Source of the DNA: Stutzerimonas stutzeri
Lineage (GTDB): Bacteria; Pseudomonadota; Gammaproteobacteria; Pseudomonadales; Pseudomonadaceae
Assembly: GCF_000590475.1 (NCBI RefSeq)
Contig: NZ_CP007441.1
Location: 711,096-775,095 of the forward strand
Reading direction: 5' to 3'
Length of the DNA stretch: 64,000 nt
This document shows, one piece after another, positions 32,071-40,863 of the stretch. Numbering within the stretch: the first letter of the stretch is position 1; each line of letters opens with the position of its first letter. The translations under genes were made by a program, and so were the position numbers. The notes under the pieces are model-generated. The model ran no database searches and was not told the origin of the DNA. It saw only the letters and a list, made by a program, of their open reading frames with translations.

Positions 32071-32135
32071 GACTTAACGAGGCGGCGAGCCAGCCGTAAC
32101 CAAGGAATCTTTTCCACAGAGGAAGGTAGACGGAT

Positions 32136-33071
32136 ATGAGAAGAACAATGAACGCGGTTGTTGCTGGTAGCGTGCTGTTAGCCGCCACGAGCCTCCATGC
32201 TGAAGGCCTGGTCGAAGACAAACAATGCGCCACGGTACGCCTGGGTGATCCGGGCTGGAGCGATATCGCCGTCACCAACGGCATCGCCAGCCTGCTGCTT
32301 GAGGGCCTCGGCTACAAGCCGCAGGTCATGACGCTGGGCGTGCCCATCATCTTCGCCGGGCTGACCAAGAATCAGCTCGATGTTTTTCTCGGCAACTGGA
32401 TGCCTGCACAACAGGACAACTACGACAAGTTCGTGGCGACCGGTGAAATTGACGAGCACAGCGTCAACCTGACCGGCACCGAATACACACTGGCGGTGCC
32501 GGCTTCGGTCTGGAATGCCGGCGTAAAGCGTTTCGAAGACCTCGATGCCAATGCTGAGAAGTTCGATAAGACCATCTATGGGATAGCCGCCGGTGCGCCG
32601 GCGAATCTGTCGATCCAGAAGATGATCGACCAGGACGAGTTCGGGCTGGGCGACTGGCGGCTGGTTGAGTCCAGCGAGCAGGCGATGCTCGTGCAGGTCG
32701 GGCGTGCGGTGAAGCGTGACAAGGGCGTGGTCTTTCTCGGCTGGACGCCGCACCCGATGAACGTGCAGCACGATATCAAGTACCTCAAGGGTGGCGAGGC
32801 CTATTTCGGCGAGAGCGGGACGGTCAATACGCTGGTGCGCAAGGGCTATGCCGCGCAATGTCCGAATGTCGGCAAGCTGCTGAGCAATCTTAAATTCACC
32901 CAGGACATGGAGAACGCCATCATGGACGAGGTGTTGGCCAGAAACGCCAGCAACGACGCGGCGGTGAAGGCCTGGGTGCAGGCCCATCCCGAGGTGCTCG
33001 AAGGCTGGTTGCAAGGCGTCACGACCCAAGATGGTAAAGACGGCTTGGCAGCCGTGAAAGCCTCGCTCTGA
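32136..33071 (+). CDS. ChoX-type choline ABC binding protein next to betC
   Basis: The 311-residue protein has a signal peptide (about residues 1-22) and the OpuAC/ChoX fold (VRLGDPGWSDIAVTNGIASLLLEGLGY; FLGWTPHPMNVQHDI). GAGGAAGG before the ATG marks the start. No permease or ATPase is adjacent, so it probably delivers ligand to the CbcVW transporter 8 kb away, as CaiX and BetX do in P. aeruginosa. Its place behind betC suggests choline or choline-O-sulfate as ligand; that is inference. Confidence 0.85.
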   Translation: MRRTMNAVVAGSVLLAATSLHAEGLVEDKQCATVRLGDPGWSDIAVTNGIASLLLEGLGYKPQVMTLGVPIIFAGLTKNQLDVFLGNWMPAQQDNYDKFVATGEIDEHSVNLTGTEYTLAVPASVWNAGVKRFEDLDANAEKFDKTIYGIAAGAPANLSIQKMIDQDEFGLGDWRLVESSEQAMLVQVGRAVKRDKGVVFLGWTPHPMNVQHDIKYLKGGEAYFGESGTVNTLVRKGYAAQCPNVGKLLSNLKFTQDMENAIMDEVLARNASNDAAVKAWVQAHPEVLEGWLQGVTTQDGKDGLAAVKASL

Positions 33072-33082
33072 GGTTTAGCTCC

Positions 33083-33185
33083 GTAGGGTGGATCACGCTT
33101 CACCGATCCACCGGGTGGCGGCCCACCGGATGGCGCTCCATCGAGCGAAGGCAACGGTGGATGAAAAGAGCGTCATCCACCCTAC
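33083..33185. repeat. GTAGGGTGGAT-type palindromic repeat, copy D
   Basis: A 103-bp copy running from GTAGGGTGGATCACGCTT to AGCGTCATCCACCCTAC, with inner CCACCGG / CCGGATGG words. The ends are a perfect 10-bp inverted repeat. It lies between the convergent ends of the choline binding-protein gene and betA. Confidence 0.75.
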
Positions 33186-33194
33186 ATCGACCCC

Positions 33195-34910
33195 CTAGAC
33201 CTGAACGCTTGGCGCCTTATGCGCGGCAACCGGCTGTGTCTGCGCCGCCTTGCGAACTGGATCGGTCCCTGCGACGTAGTAAGGTGCCGTGCTGCGTGGC
33301 AGGGGCGCGCGGCCGCGAATCCGATCGGCGAGCTTCTCGGCCATCATGATGGTCGGTGCGTTGAGGTTGCCGGTGGTGATCAGCGGCATGATCGACGCAT
33401 CGATCACCCGTAGCCCGTCCAGGCCGTGCACCCGTCCCTGGCCGTCGACCACGGCCATGTCGTCCTCGCCCATTTTGCAGGAGCAGGACGGATGGAAAGC
33501 GGTTTCGGCGTGCTGGCGGACAAACGCATCCAGCTCGGCATCGCTGTTGATGTTGACGCCGGGGCTCAGCTCGCGGCCGCGATAAGCGTTTAGAGCAGGC
33601 TGCGCCATGATTTCCCGAGTGATCCTGATTCCATCGCGGAATTCCTGCCAATCCTGCTCGCAGGACATGTAATTGAACAGGATGCTGGGATGCTGGCGCG
33701 GGTCCTTCGAGCGGGTATTCACGCGGCCACGGCTGGGCGAGCGCATGGAGCCGACATGGGCCTGAAAGCCGTGTTCCTTCACCGCGTTGCTGCCGTTGTA
33801 ATTGATCGCCACCGGCAGGAAGTGGTACTGGATATTCGGCCACTCGAACCCGGCGCGGCTGCGAATGAATCCGCCGGCCTCGAACTGGTTGCTGGCACCG
33901 ACGCCTGAACCGAGAAGTAGCCATTCGGCGCCTATCTTCGGCTGATTGTGTATCTGCAGGGCTGGGTAGAGCGAGACGGGTTGTTTGCAGGCGTACTGCA
34001 GGTACATCTCCAGATGATCCTGCAGATTGGCACCGACCCCAGGTAGCTCATGCACGATCGGAATGTCGAGGTCGCGGAGCAACGCGCCGTGACCGACGCC
34101 CGAGCGCTGCAGAATTTGCGGCGAAGCAATGGCACCGCTGCACAACAGCACCTCGCGCCGGGCATGGACGATCACCGGCGTGTCGCTGTTACCCTGCAGG
34201 TAAGCCGCACCGATGGCTCGCTTGCCGCTGAACAGGATGCGATCGGTCAGTGCATGGGTCACGATGGTCAGGTTGGGTCGGCTGCGGGCCATGTCCAGAT
34301 AGCCGCGCGCGGTGCTGGCGCGACGCCCCTTGGGCGTGACCGTGCGATCCATCGGGCCGAAGCCTTCCTGCCGATAACCGTTGAGGTCGTCGGTTTCTGG
34401 ATATCCGGCCTGCACACCGGCCTCGATCATGGCGCGGAACAACGGGTTGTTACCGGGCTTGGGCGTGGTCACGCTCACCGGGCCCTCGCCGCCATGGTAG
34501 TCGTTGGGGCCGATGTCGCGGGTTTCTGCCTTGCGGAAGTAGGGCAGGCAGTCTAGGTAACTCCAGTCCTCCAGGCCAGGCGCCTTGGCCCAGCCGTCAT
34601 AGTCCATGGCGTTGCCGCGGATATAGCACATGCCGTTGATCAGCGAGGAACCACCCAGGCCCTTGCCGCGACCGCATTCCATGCGGCGGTTATTCATATG
34701 CGGTTCGGGATCGGTCTCGTAGGCCCAGTTATAGCGTCGGCCCTGCAGCGGGAAGGCGAGCGCGGCGGGCATCTGGGTGCGGAAGTCCATCCGGTAGTCG
34801 GGACCTCCGGCTTCGAGCAGCAGCACGCTGACATCAGCGTCCTCGGTCAGGCGAGTCGCCAAAACATTACCGGCCGAGCCCGCGCCGATGATGATGTAGT
34901 CGAATTCCAT
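33195..34910 (-). CDS. betA: Choline dehydrogenase BetA
   Basis: The 571-residue GMC oxidoreductase has the FAD site YIIIGAGSAGNVLATRL at residues 5-21, GMC signature ECGRGKGLGGSSLINGMCY, and the C-terminal catalytic His region (ETAFHPSCSCKMG; TTGNLNAPTIMMAEKLAD). It oxidises choline to betaine aldehyde at the inner membrane. The start ATG at 34910 gives the family N-terminus MEFDYIIIGAG. It is the last gene of betIBA and is separated from betB by 93 bp with a hairpin. Confidence 0.93.
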   Translation of the reverse strand: MEFDYIIIGAGSAGNVLATRLTEDADVSVLLLEAGGPDYRMDFRTQMPAALAFPLQGRRYNWAYETDPEPHMNNRRMECGRGKGLGGSSLINGMCYIRGNAMDYDGWAKAPGLEDWSYLDCLPYFRKAETRDIGPNDYHGGEGPVSVTTPKPGNNPLFRAMIEAGVQAGYPETDDLNGYRQEGFGPMDRTVTPKGRRASTARGYLDMARSRPNLTIVTHALTDRILFSGKRAIGAAYLQGNSDTPVIVHARREVLLCSGAIASPQILQRSGVGHGALLRDLDIPIVHELPGVGANLQDHLEMYLQYACKQPVSLYPALQIHNQPKIGAEWLLLGSGVGASNQFEAGGFIRSRAGFEWPNIQYHFLPVAINYNGSNAVKEHGFQAHVGSMRSPSRGRVNTRSKDPRQHPSILFNYMSCEQDWQEFRDGIRITREIMAQPALNAYRGRELSPGVNINSDAELDAFVRQHAETAFHPSCSCKMGEDDMAVVDGQGRVHGLDGLRVIDASIMPLITTGNLNAPTIMMAEKLADRIRGRAPLPRSTAPYYVAGTDPVRKAAQTQPVAAHKAPSVQV

Positions 34911-34947
34911 AAAGCAGCATCCTTCGGATGGGGGCTTTGAGCCTCAA

Positions 34948-34979
34948 GCTGCAAGTACGTGGCGCTTTCGGCTTGCAGC
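34948..34979. other. Hairpin in the betB-betA gap
   Basis: GCTGCAAG and CTTGCAGC form perfect 8-bp arms with a 16-nt loop. With no T run it is more likely an mRNA stability or processing structure than a full terminator inside the bet operon. Confidence 0.4.
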
Positions 34980-35003
34980 GGTGACTTAACGCTCGAGGCC
35001 GTT

Positions 35004-36482
35004 CTAAAACACGGAGGCGAAATCGCCCAGCTCGACCTGAATCGATTTGGTGCGGGTGTAATGCGTCAGGGTCATCAGCCCGTTCTCGCGGCCCACACCG
35101 GACTGCTTGTAGCCGCCGACCGGCATTTCGGCTGGCGATTCGCCCCAGGTATTGATCCAGCAAATGCCCGCTTCCAGGCTGTGAATCACGCGGTGGGCAC
35201 GGGCCAGGTCGTTGGTTACCACGCCAGCGGCGAGCCCGTAATCGGTGTCGTTGGCACGGCGGACGACTTCCGCTTCGTCATCGAAGACCAGGATGCTCAT
35301 CACCGGGCCGAAGATTTCCTCGCGCACGATGCGCATGTCGTCACGGCAGTCGCTGAACACGGTCGGCGCCACATAGGCGCCTTTGGCGTATGCACCCTCG
35401 GTCACCCGCGTCCCGCCACAGAGCAGGCGCGCGCCTTCGGCCCGGCCCGATTCGATGTAGGAGAGCACGCTGTCCATGTGCGCATAGCCCACCAACGGGC
35501 CGAAGTTGGTTTGCTCGTCCAGCGGGTCGCCCAGACGGATGCGCTTGACGCGTTCGAGCACCTTGGCTTCGAACCGCGCCTGCAGCGAGCGATGGATGAA
35601 TATGCGGGTGCCGTTGGTGCAGACCTGGCCCGAGCTGAAGAAATTGGCCATGACCGCGATGTCCGCAGCACGGTTGAGGTTCGCGTCCTCGAAGATGATC
35701 AACGGCGACTTGCCGCCCAGCTCCATGGTGACATCCTTGAGCGACGAGCTGGACGCGCTGGCCATGACCTTCTTACCGGTACTGGTGCCGCCGGTGAAGG
35801 AAATCTTTGCGATGCCTGGGTGTTCGGTGAGCCAGGTGCCGACTTCCCGACCGCTGCCGGTGAGTACGTTGAACACGCCGTCCGGTACGCCTGCTTCGGT
35901 ATAGATCTCGGCCAGCTTCAGGGCGCTCAGGGACGTCATCTCGCTGGGCTTGAAGATCATCGCATTGCCAGCCGCCAATGCCGGCGCGGATTTCCACAGG
36001 GCGATCTGGATCGGGTAGTTCCAGGCACCGATACCCGCCACCACACCCAGCGGCTCGCGGCGGGTATAGACGAAGCTGGTGTCACGCAAGGGGATCTGCT
36101 CGCCTTCGATGGCGGGGATCAGCCCGGCGTAGTACTCGAGCACATCGGCACCGGTCACGATGTCCACTGCGCGGGTTTCCGCCAGCGGCTTGCCGGTATC
36201 GAGGGTTTCCAACTCGGCCAGCTCGTCGTTGCGCTCGCGCAGGATATCCACCGCGCGGCGCAGGATGCGCGAACGCTGCATGGCAGTCAGCGCAGCCCAG
36301 AGCTTTTGTCCGGCGGTGGCGCTGGCGACGGCTTTATCGACATCGCCTTGCGATGCGCGCTGGAGCTCGGCGAGCACCTCCCCAGTCGCCGGGTTGACAG
36401 TCTCGAACGTGTCGCCGCTGGTAGCCTCGACATAGCGGCCATCGATATAGAGTTTTTGCTGTTCGAAACGGGGCATGGTCAT
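35004..36482 (-). CDS. betB: Betaine aldehyde dehydrogenase BetB
   Basis: The 492-residue aldehyde dehydrogenase has Asn155 (IGAWNYP), Glu254 (MELGGKSP) and the nucleophile Cys288 (SGQVCTNGTR), the catalytic set of the family. It converts betaine aldehyde to glycine betaine with NAD(P)+. It lies 27 bp downstream of betI and shares its BetI-controlled transcript. Confidence 0.95.
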   Translation of the reverse strand: MTMPRFEQQKLYIDGRYVEATSGDTFETVNPATGEVLAELQRASQGDVDKAVASATAGQKLWAALTAMQRSRILRRAVDILRERNDELAELETLDTGKPLAETRAVDIVTGADVLEYYAGLIPAIEGEQIPLRDTSFVYTRREPLGVVAGIGAWNYPIQIALWKSAPALAAGNAMIFKPSEMTSLSALKLAEIYTEAGVPDGVFNVLTGSGREVGTWLTEHPGIAKISFTGGTSTGKKVMASASSSSLKDVTMELGGKSPLIIFEDANLNRAADIAVMANFFSSGQVCTNGTRIFIHRSLQARFEAKVLERVKRIRLGDPLDEQTNFGPLVGYAHMDSVLSYIESGRAEGARLLCGGTRVTEGAYAKGAYVAPTVFSDCRDDMRIVREEIFGPVMSILVFDDEAEVVRRANDTDYGLAAGVVTNDLARAHRVIHSLEAGICWINTWGESPAEMPVGGYKQSGVGRENGLMTLTHYTRTKSIQVELGDFASVF

Positions 36483-36509
36483 CCTCGTGCGCGGTTGAAA
36501 AAAAGACGA

Positions 36510-37103
36510 TCAGCTCGGCTGCTTGGCCAGTAACTGATCCAGATACTCGTAGGCCAGCTGCAGCGCCTGTTCGATGTCGAAATCATCGCCGATCAGCGCG
36601 CCGCGCAGCCAAAGGCCGTCAATCAGCGCCGCCATCCCTCGCGCCGCCGACCGTGCCTGCTCCTGCGGCAGGGCTCGGCGAAACTCGCAGCAGAGGTTGG
36701 AATACAGGCGGTGGTCGTTGACCCGTTGCAGCCGGTGCAGGGCAGGCTGATGCATGCTGAACGCCCAGAACGCCAGCCAGGTTTTCATCGCGGGGCCGTT
36801 CACCTGGCTATCGTCGAAGTTGCCGTCGATGATCGCCTTCAGATGCGCGCGCGGGCTGTCATCGCCAAGTGCCTCGCGGCGTGCACGAACGGCCTGGTTG
36901 AGGGCTTTCATCAGGTGCCGCATGGTGGCTTCGAGCAGGCCGTTCTTGTCCTGGAAGTAGTGCGCGATGATCCCGTTCGAGACACCCGCCAGGCGCGCGA
37001 TCATGGCGATGCTGGCGTCACTCATGCCGACCTGGTCCACGGCCTCGAGGGTGGCGTGGATCAACTGCTTGCGTCGGATGGGTTGCATTCCAACCTTGGG
37101 CAT
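36510..37103 (-). CDS. betI: TetR-family repressor BetI
   Basis: The 197-residue protein has a TetR helix-turn-helix (SIAMIARLAGVSNGIIAHYFQDKNGLLEATM, about residues 29-59) and a BetI-type C-terminal ligand domain. It represses betIBA in the absence of choline. The start MPKVGMQPIRRKQLIHATL is the family start. A large perfect palindrome typical of a BetI operator lies 43 bp upstream. Confidence 0.93.
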   Translation of the reverse strand: MPKVGMQPIRRKQLIHATLEAVDQVGMSDASIAMIARLAGVSNGIIAHYFQDKNGLLEATMRHLMKALNQAVRARREALGDDSPRAHLKAIIDGNFDDSQVNGPAMKTWLAFWAFSMHQPALHRLQRVNDHRLYSNLCCEFRRALPQEQARSAARGMAALIDGLWLRGALIGDDFDIEQALQLAYEYLDQLLAKQPS

Positions 37104-37145
37104 TGAGGAGCTCCGGGACAGTAGTGAATGCTGTACACCCTAATT

Positions 37146-37173
37146 TTTATTGATTGAACGATCAATCAATAAA
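37146..37173. promoter_or_regulatory. BetI operator upstream of betIBA
   Basis: TTTATTGATTGA-ACGA-TCAATCAATAAA is a perfect inverted repeat with 12-bp arms and a 4-nt centre. The core ATTGA-ACGN-TCAAT resembles the BetI operator core I recall from E. coli. It sits 43 bp upstream of the betI ATG. A closely related site lies upstream of gbdR (45602-45623). Confidence 0.75.
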
Positions 37174-37306
37174 GAGAACGCTGTCGGGAATGGGTATGGA
37201 AATGTCGTGCGACCGGCGGCGCGGAAGAGGTGTGCGAGCCCGAAGGCGGGCCGGGGCAGCCTGCAAGCCTTTGCTGTGCCCGTGTTCCGTTCCACCGCCG
37301 GACCAA

Positions 37307-37342
37307 CCGAAGGCCGCCGGGCATTGCCGCGGCGGCCTTCGG
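37307..37342. terminator. Strong hairpin downstream of the oprD-type porin gene
   Basis: CCGAAGGCCGCC and GGCGGCCTTCGG form perfect 12-bp arms with a 12-nt loop, about 40 bp after the porin stop. A T run is missing, so termination is likely but not certain. It separates the porin transcript from the betI promoter. Confidence 0.5.
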
Positions 37343-37382
37343 CCAATACGGAGCGGGCGTATGAATGCCCGTCCGCAGGTGC

Positions 37383-38699
37383 TTACAGGATGTCCAGCGG
37401 GTACTCGGTGATCACGCGCAGTTCATCGATATCACCGGCGAACCCGCGCGCCGTGGCGTAACGCACGCGAAAGGAGAGGTCTTTGAGGTCGCCGTCCTGG
37501 ACCACGTACTTGGCTTCGAGGTCGCGCTCCCACTCCTTGCCTTTGCCGGCGTCTCCGGCGTAGTACGCGTACGCACCATCGGGATCGACGCTCGCGCCAT
37601 CGATGTCGCCCTTTATGTACCGGGCCATCAGGCTCAGCCCCGGCACGCCGTAGGTCGCCATGTTGAGATCGTAGCGGGCCTGTACCGACTTCTCGCCGGG
37701 CGCGTTGAAGTCCGACCACTGCGAAGAGTTGGCCAGGTAGATGGAGTCGCCGGCGTTGGTGCCGTCCATGCTGATGTAATCCATCGGCGCGTTACCGTTC
37801 ACCTGCTGATGGGCGAGGCTGAAGGTATGGGCGCCGATCGAATAGCCCGCGGCCAGCGACCAGGCCGTGGTGTTGATGTCGCCAGCCTGGGCGGAGCCTT
37901 CGTCACGGGTATCGTAGACGTTGAAGTCGAACGACAGCGCCTGGTCTTCCGAGAGCGGTAACGCATAGTTCAGATTGCCGTAGTACTGGGTCCAGACATC
38001 GTCGTACTTAGAACCATAGAGAGTGGCGCTGAGGCTGTCGGTCAATTGGTAGGTGCCGCCCAAGTACCCGACGGTTTCCGCATCGATGCCGCCGGCATAG
38101 ACCAACGAGATATCTCCGTCGCGGTTGAGTGAGCGGTTGCGATCACGGAGCGAAGTGAAGTAACCCGCGTCAACGGTGAGTCGCTCGAGCTCGCTGGACG
38201 TCAGTTGAAAGCCGTTGGCGGTGCTGGCAAAGATGCGTCCGGTGCCCGGGGAGAAGACCGGGGCGACCGGGGTCAGGTCACCATACTTCAGGGTGGTGTT
38301 GGATATACGCAGTTTGACTGCGCCGCCGGCGAACCCGAGCTCGTCGGCGGCGCGGCCATCGCTGTCCACTGGCAGCAGGCCAGTGCCGCTGGTGCCTCGA
38401 CCGCTGTCGAGCTTGATCGCGCCACCGGCATGGAGGTCGACGCCAAAGCCGACTGTGCCCTGGGTGAAGCCGGACTCATACGTTAGCAGCATGCCGTGGG
38501 CCCACTCTTCGATGCGGCTCGGGTTGGCTGCCGAGGCGTGGTTGTCGCGGGCGAAATAGTAGTTCTTGTTCAACAGTGTCAGGTCACTGCCATCGACGAA
38601 ACCGGTGGCTTCGGACTGTTCGCTGGCCACGGCCGACTGACTGGCAGCAGCGGTGACGGCCAGCGCCAGGGTGGTCCATTTGATCGCGTGCATATACAC
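37383..38699 (-). CDS. OprD-family outer membrane porin
   Basis: The 438-residue protein has a signal peptide (ending AVASEQ), then OprD-family sequence: SDLTLLNKNYYFARDN, EEWAHGMLLTYESGFTQGTVGFGVDLHAG, and a C-terminal strand ending in LDIL. OprD/OpdX porins are 16- or 18-stranded channels for specific small solutes. It sits downstream of the binding protein at 38769, in the quaternary-amine cluster, so I infer a channel for choline or betaine-type compounds. Confidence 0.85.
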   Translation of the reverse strand: MYMHAIKWTTLALAVTAAASQSAVASEQSEATGFVDGSDLTLLNKNYYFARDNHASAANPSRIEEWAHGMLLTYESGFTQGTVGFGVDLHAGGAIKLDSGRGTSGTGLLPVDSDGRAADELGFAGGAVKLRISNTTLKYGDLTPVAPVFSPGTGRIFASTANGFQLTSSELERLTVDAGYFTSLRDRNRSLNRDGDISLVYAGGIDAETVGYLGGTYQLTDSLSATLYGSKYDDVWTQYYGNLNYALPLSEDQALSFDFNVYDTRDEGSAQAGDINTTAWSLAAGYSIGAHTFSLAHQQVNGNAPMDYISMDGTNAGDSIYLANSSQWSDFNAPGEKSVQARYDLNMATYGVPGLSLMARYIKGDIDGASVDPDGAYAYYAGDAGKGKEWERDLEAKYVVQDGDLKDLSFRVRYATARGFAGDIDELRVITEYPLDIL

Positions 38700-38768
38700 G
38701 GCTCCGTTGCTTCGAGCGACGCCCGTTGAAGGCGCCGGTCGGGATGAGGTTTGGTAGGGCGGTTGGGG

Positions 38769-39623
38769 TTATTCGAGCCAGCCGGCGACGCGTTCCGGGT
38801 TGTTCTTGACCCAGTCGCGAGCGGCAGCGTCCGGCTTGGCGCCGTCGCGGATCGCCAGCATCACTTCACCGACTTCTTCCGCGTCCCAGTTGAATTTCTT
38901 CAGGAATGCCACCGCTTCTGGCGCTTTGTCCGCAAGCGCAGGATTGGCGACGGTGTCGACGTGCTCTTCATCACCGAAGACCTTCTTCGGGTCTTCCAGG
39001 AAGCGCAGTTTCCATTTGGCGAACATCCAGTGCGGGATCCACCCGGTGACGACGATGGGTTCTTTCGATTTTTCGGCGCGGGTGAGGGCGGTGGTCATGG
39101 CAGGACCGGAGCTTGGCATCAGTCGGAGGTTCAGCTCGTACTGCTTAATGGCGTCTTCTGTGCGGCGCATGATGCCGGCACCGGCATCGATACCGGTAAT
39201 TTTGCCGTCGAACGCATCGCTGTACTGATTGAGGTCCTCGATGCTTTTGGCCTCGACATATTCAGGCACGACCAGACCGATCTTGGCGCCCTGATAATTG
39301 GTGCCAAGCACTACGACCTTGTCCTTCATCTTTTCGAAGTACTCACCATGCGTGGCGGGCAGCCAGGCGGTAAGGGTCAAATCGAGGTCTCCACGCGCGA
39401 CGCCCTGCCACATGATGGCCGGCTCGACCGGTTGCAGCTTCACCGGGTAGTTCAGTTTGCTCTGAAGAACTTCAGCGGCCAGGTGGGAGGTGGCGACGCT
39501 GTCGTCCCAGCCGTTGACGTAGCCGATTTTCAGTTCGGGCTTGTCCGCCGCCATGCTGGTGGCCATGCCGAGCGCCATGCTGGCGGCGCCGAGACCACAA
39601 AGAAGGTGCTTGAATAGACTCAT
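38769..39623 (-). CDS. Glycine betaine-type ABC substrate-binding protein
   Basis: The 284-residue protein starts at ATG 39623, because GGAG lies 9 nt before it; an earlier ATG at 39638 has no ribosome site. It has a signal peptide and the OpuAC fold (LKIGYVNGWDDSVATSHLAAEVLQSK; VVTGWIPHWMFAKWKLRFL, with the Trp residues that cage quaternary amines). It differs clearly from the ChoX-type proteins at 32136, 39887 and 56851. It has no own permease and probably feeds CbcVW. BetX-like or a glycine betaine binder are the best guesses. Confidence 0.82.
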   Translation of the reverse strand: MSLFKHLLCGLGAASMALGMATSMAADKPELKIGYVNGWDDSVATSHLAAEVLQSKLNYPVKLQPVEPAIMWQGVARGDLDLTLTAWLPATHGEYFEKMKDKVVVLGTNYQGAKIGLVVPEYVEAKSIEDLNQYSDAFDGKITGIDAGAGIMRRTEDAIKQYELNLRLMPSSGPAMTTALTRAEKSKEPIVVTGWIPHWMFAKWKLRFLEDPKKVFGDEEHVDTVANPALADKAPEAVAFLKKFNWDAEEVGEVMLAIRDGAKPDAAARDWVKNNPERVAGWLE

Positions 39624-39886
39624 GCGTTTTAGCTCCATGTCAGGAATATGGCAGTGATGCCGACCGTGGTCCCGTTCTGCGAGGACTGCGGTTTGTTGCA
39701 GGGATCTCAGCGGTTAAGCGAGCTCCCGTGCACGGTTCGGCGCGCTGGTTCTGCTTGCGCACCGGCGGAATGAAACGTGATCGGTTGTGTTGTGGTTGCA
39801 GGGCAGGCGCGTCGCGGCGTGTGGGCCGAGACGGGCCTGCTGGCTACTCTGGCCTGGCCCTGTTCTGCGCGATAGCGTTCAGCCAG

Positions 39887-40831
39887 TCAGAGACCGACGA
39901 ATTGCTTCACCGCCGCGACCGCATCCTGGCCGTCATAAGTGGTTACGCCGGCCAGCCACTGATCGAGCGCGTCCGGGTTGGCCTTGATCCAGTTCTTCGC
40001 CACGGTCTGCGGATCGTCCCTTTCGAGCGCCATTTCCATCAGCTCGCTCTCGATGGGGACGGTGAACTGCAGGTTCTGCAGCAGCTTCCCTACGTTCGCG
40101 CAACGCTCCATATAATCCGGCGGCACGACGGTGAACACCTTGGCCGCACCGAAATCCGGGCCGAACACCTCGTCACCGCCCGCCAGGTAGGTCAGGTCGT
40201 ACTGGGTGTTCATCGGGTGGGGCGCCCAGCCGAGGAAGACCACGGGCTCTTTCTTGCGAATCGCACGTTGTACCTGGACCAGCATGCCGGCTTCGCTGGA
40301 CTCGATCATGCGGAAGTCGCCGAGGCCGAACTGGTCGCTCTTGATCATCTTCTCGATCAGCAGGTTGCCGTCGTTGCCCGGTTCGATCGCGTAGATTCGG
40401 CCGCCCAACTGTTCCTTGAACTTGGCAATGTCCTGGAAGCTTTTAAGCCCAGCGTCAGCCGCGTAGGTCGGTACCGCCAGGGTGTACTTGGCACCTTCCA
40501 GATTGGGCGACTCGAGCACCTTGACGCCGCCGTCCTTGGAGAAGGGTTCGATGACCGCGTCCATCGACGGCGACCAGTAACCGAGAAAAGCGTCGATCTG
40601 CTTGTTTTTTACGCCAGTGAAAGCGATCGGCACCGAGGCCATCACCTTGCTCGGGTCGTAGCCCAGGCCTTCGGTCAGCACCATCGCCACACCAGTGGTG
40701 GCGGCGATGTCTGCCCAGCCAATTTCAGCGAAGCGCACCTTCTCGCAGCTCGCGGGCTCTTTCGCCCACGCACTCTGCAAAAGGGCGCAGGAGAGCAGGC
40801 CGATACCCGTTATCGTCTTGAATCTAGTCAT
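39887..40831 (-). CDS. cbcX: Choline ABC transporter substrate-binding protein CbcX
   Basis: The 314-residue protein has a signal peptide, then SCEKVRFAEIGWADIAATTGVAMVLTEGLGY and VFLGWAPHPMNTQYDLTYL, the ChoX ligand-binding region with Trp and Asp residues for the trimethylammonium head. It is the third gene of cbcV-cbcW-cbcX, 32 bp behind cbcW, as in P. aeruginosa (PA5376-PA5378). It captures choline in the periplasm. Confidence 0.9.
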   Translation of the reverse strand: MTRFKTITGIGLLSCALLQSAWAKEPASCEKVRFAEIGWADIAATTGVAMVLTEGLGYDPSKVMASVPIAFTGVKNKQIDAFLGYWSPSMDAVIEPFSKDGGVKVLESPNLEGAKYTLAVPTYAADAGLKSFQDIAKFKEQLGGRIYAIEPGNDGNLLIEKMIKSDQFGLGDFRMIESSEAGMLVQVQRAIRKKEPVVFLGWAPHPMNTQYDLTYLAGGDEVFGPDFGAAKVFTVVPPDYMERCANVGKLLQNLQFTVPIESELMEMALERDDPQTVAKNWIKANPDALDQWLAGVTTYDGQDAVAAVKQFVGL

Positions 40832-40863
40832 CCTGATTTCCTATGTCTGCGGGTTCGTAACGA

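Noticed and set aside
34959..36533. A 524-residue plus-strand open frame opposite betB
   Set aside because: It mirrors betB codon by codon, has no family features, and is explained by high GC content leaving few stops in the opposite frame.
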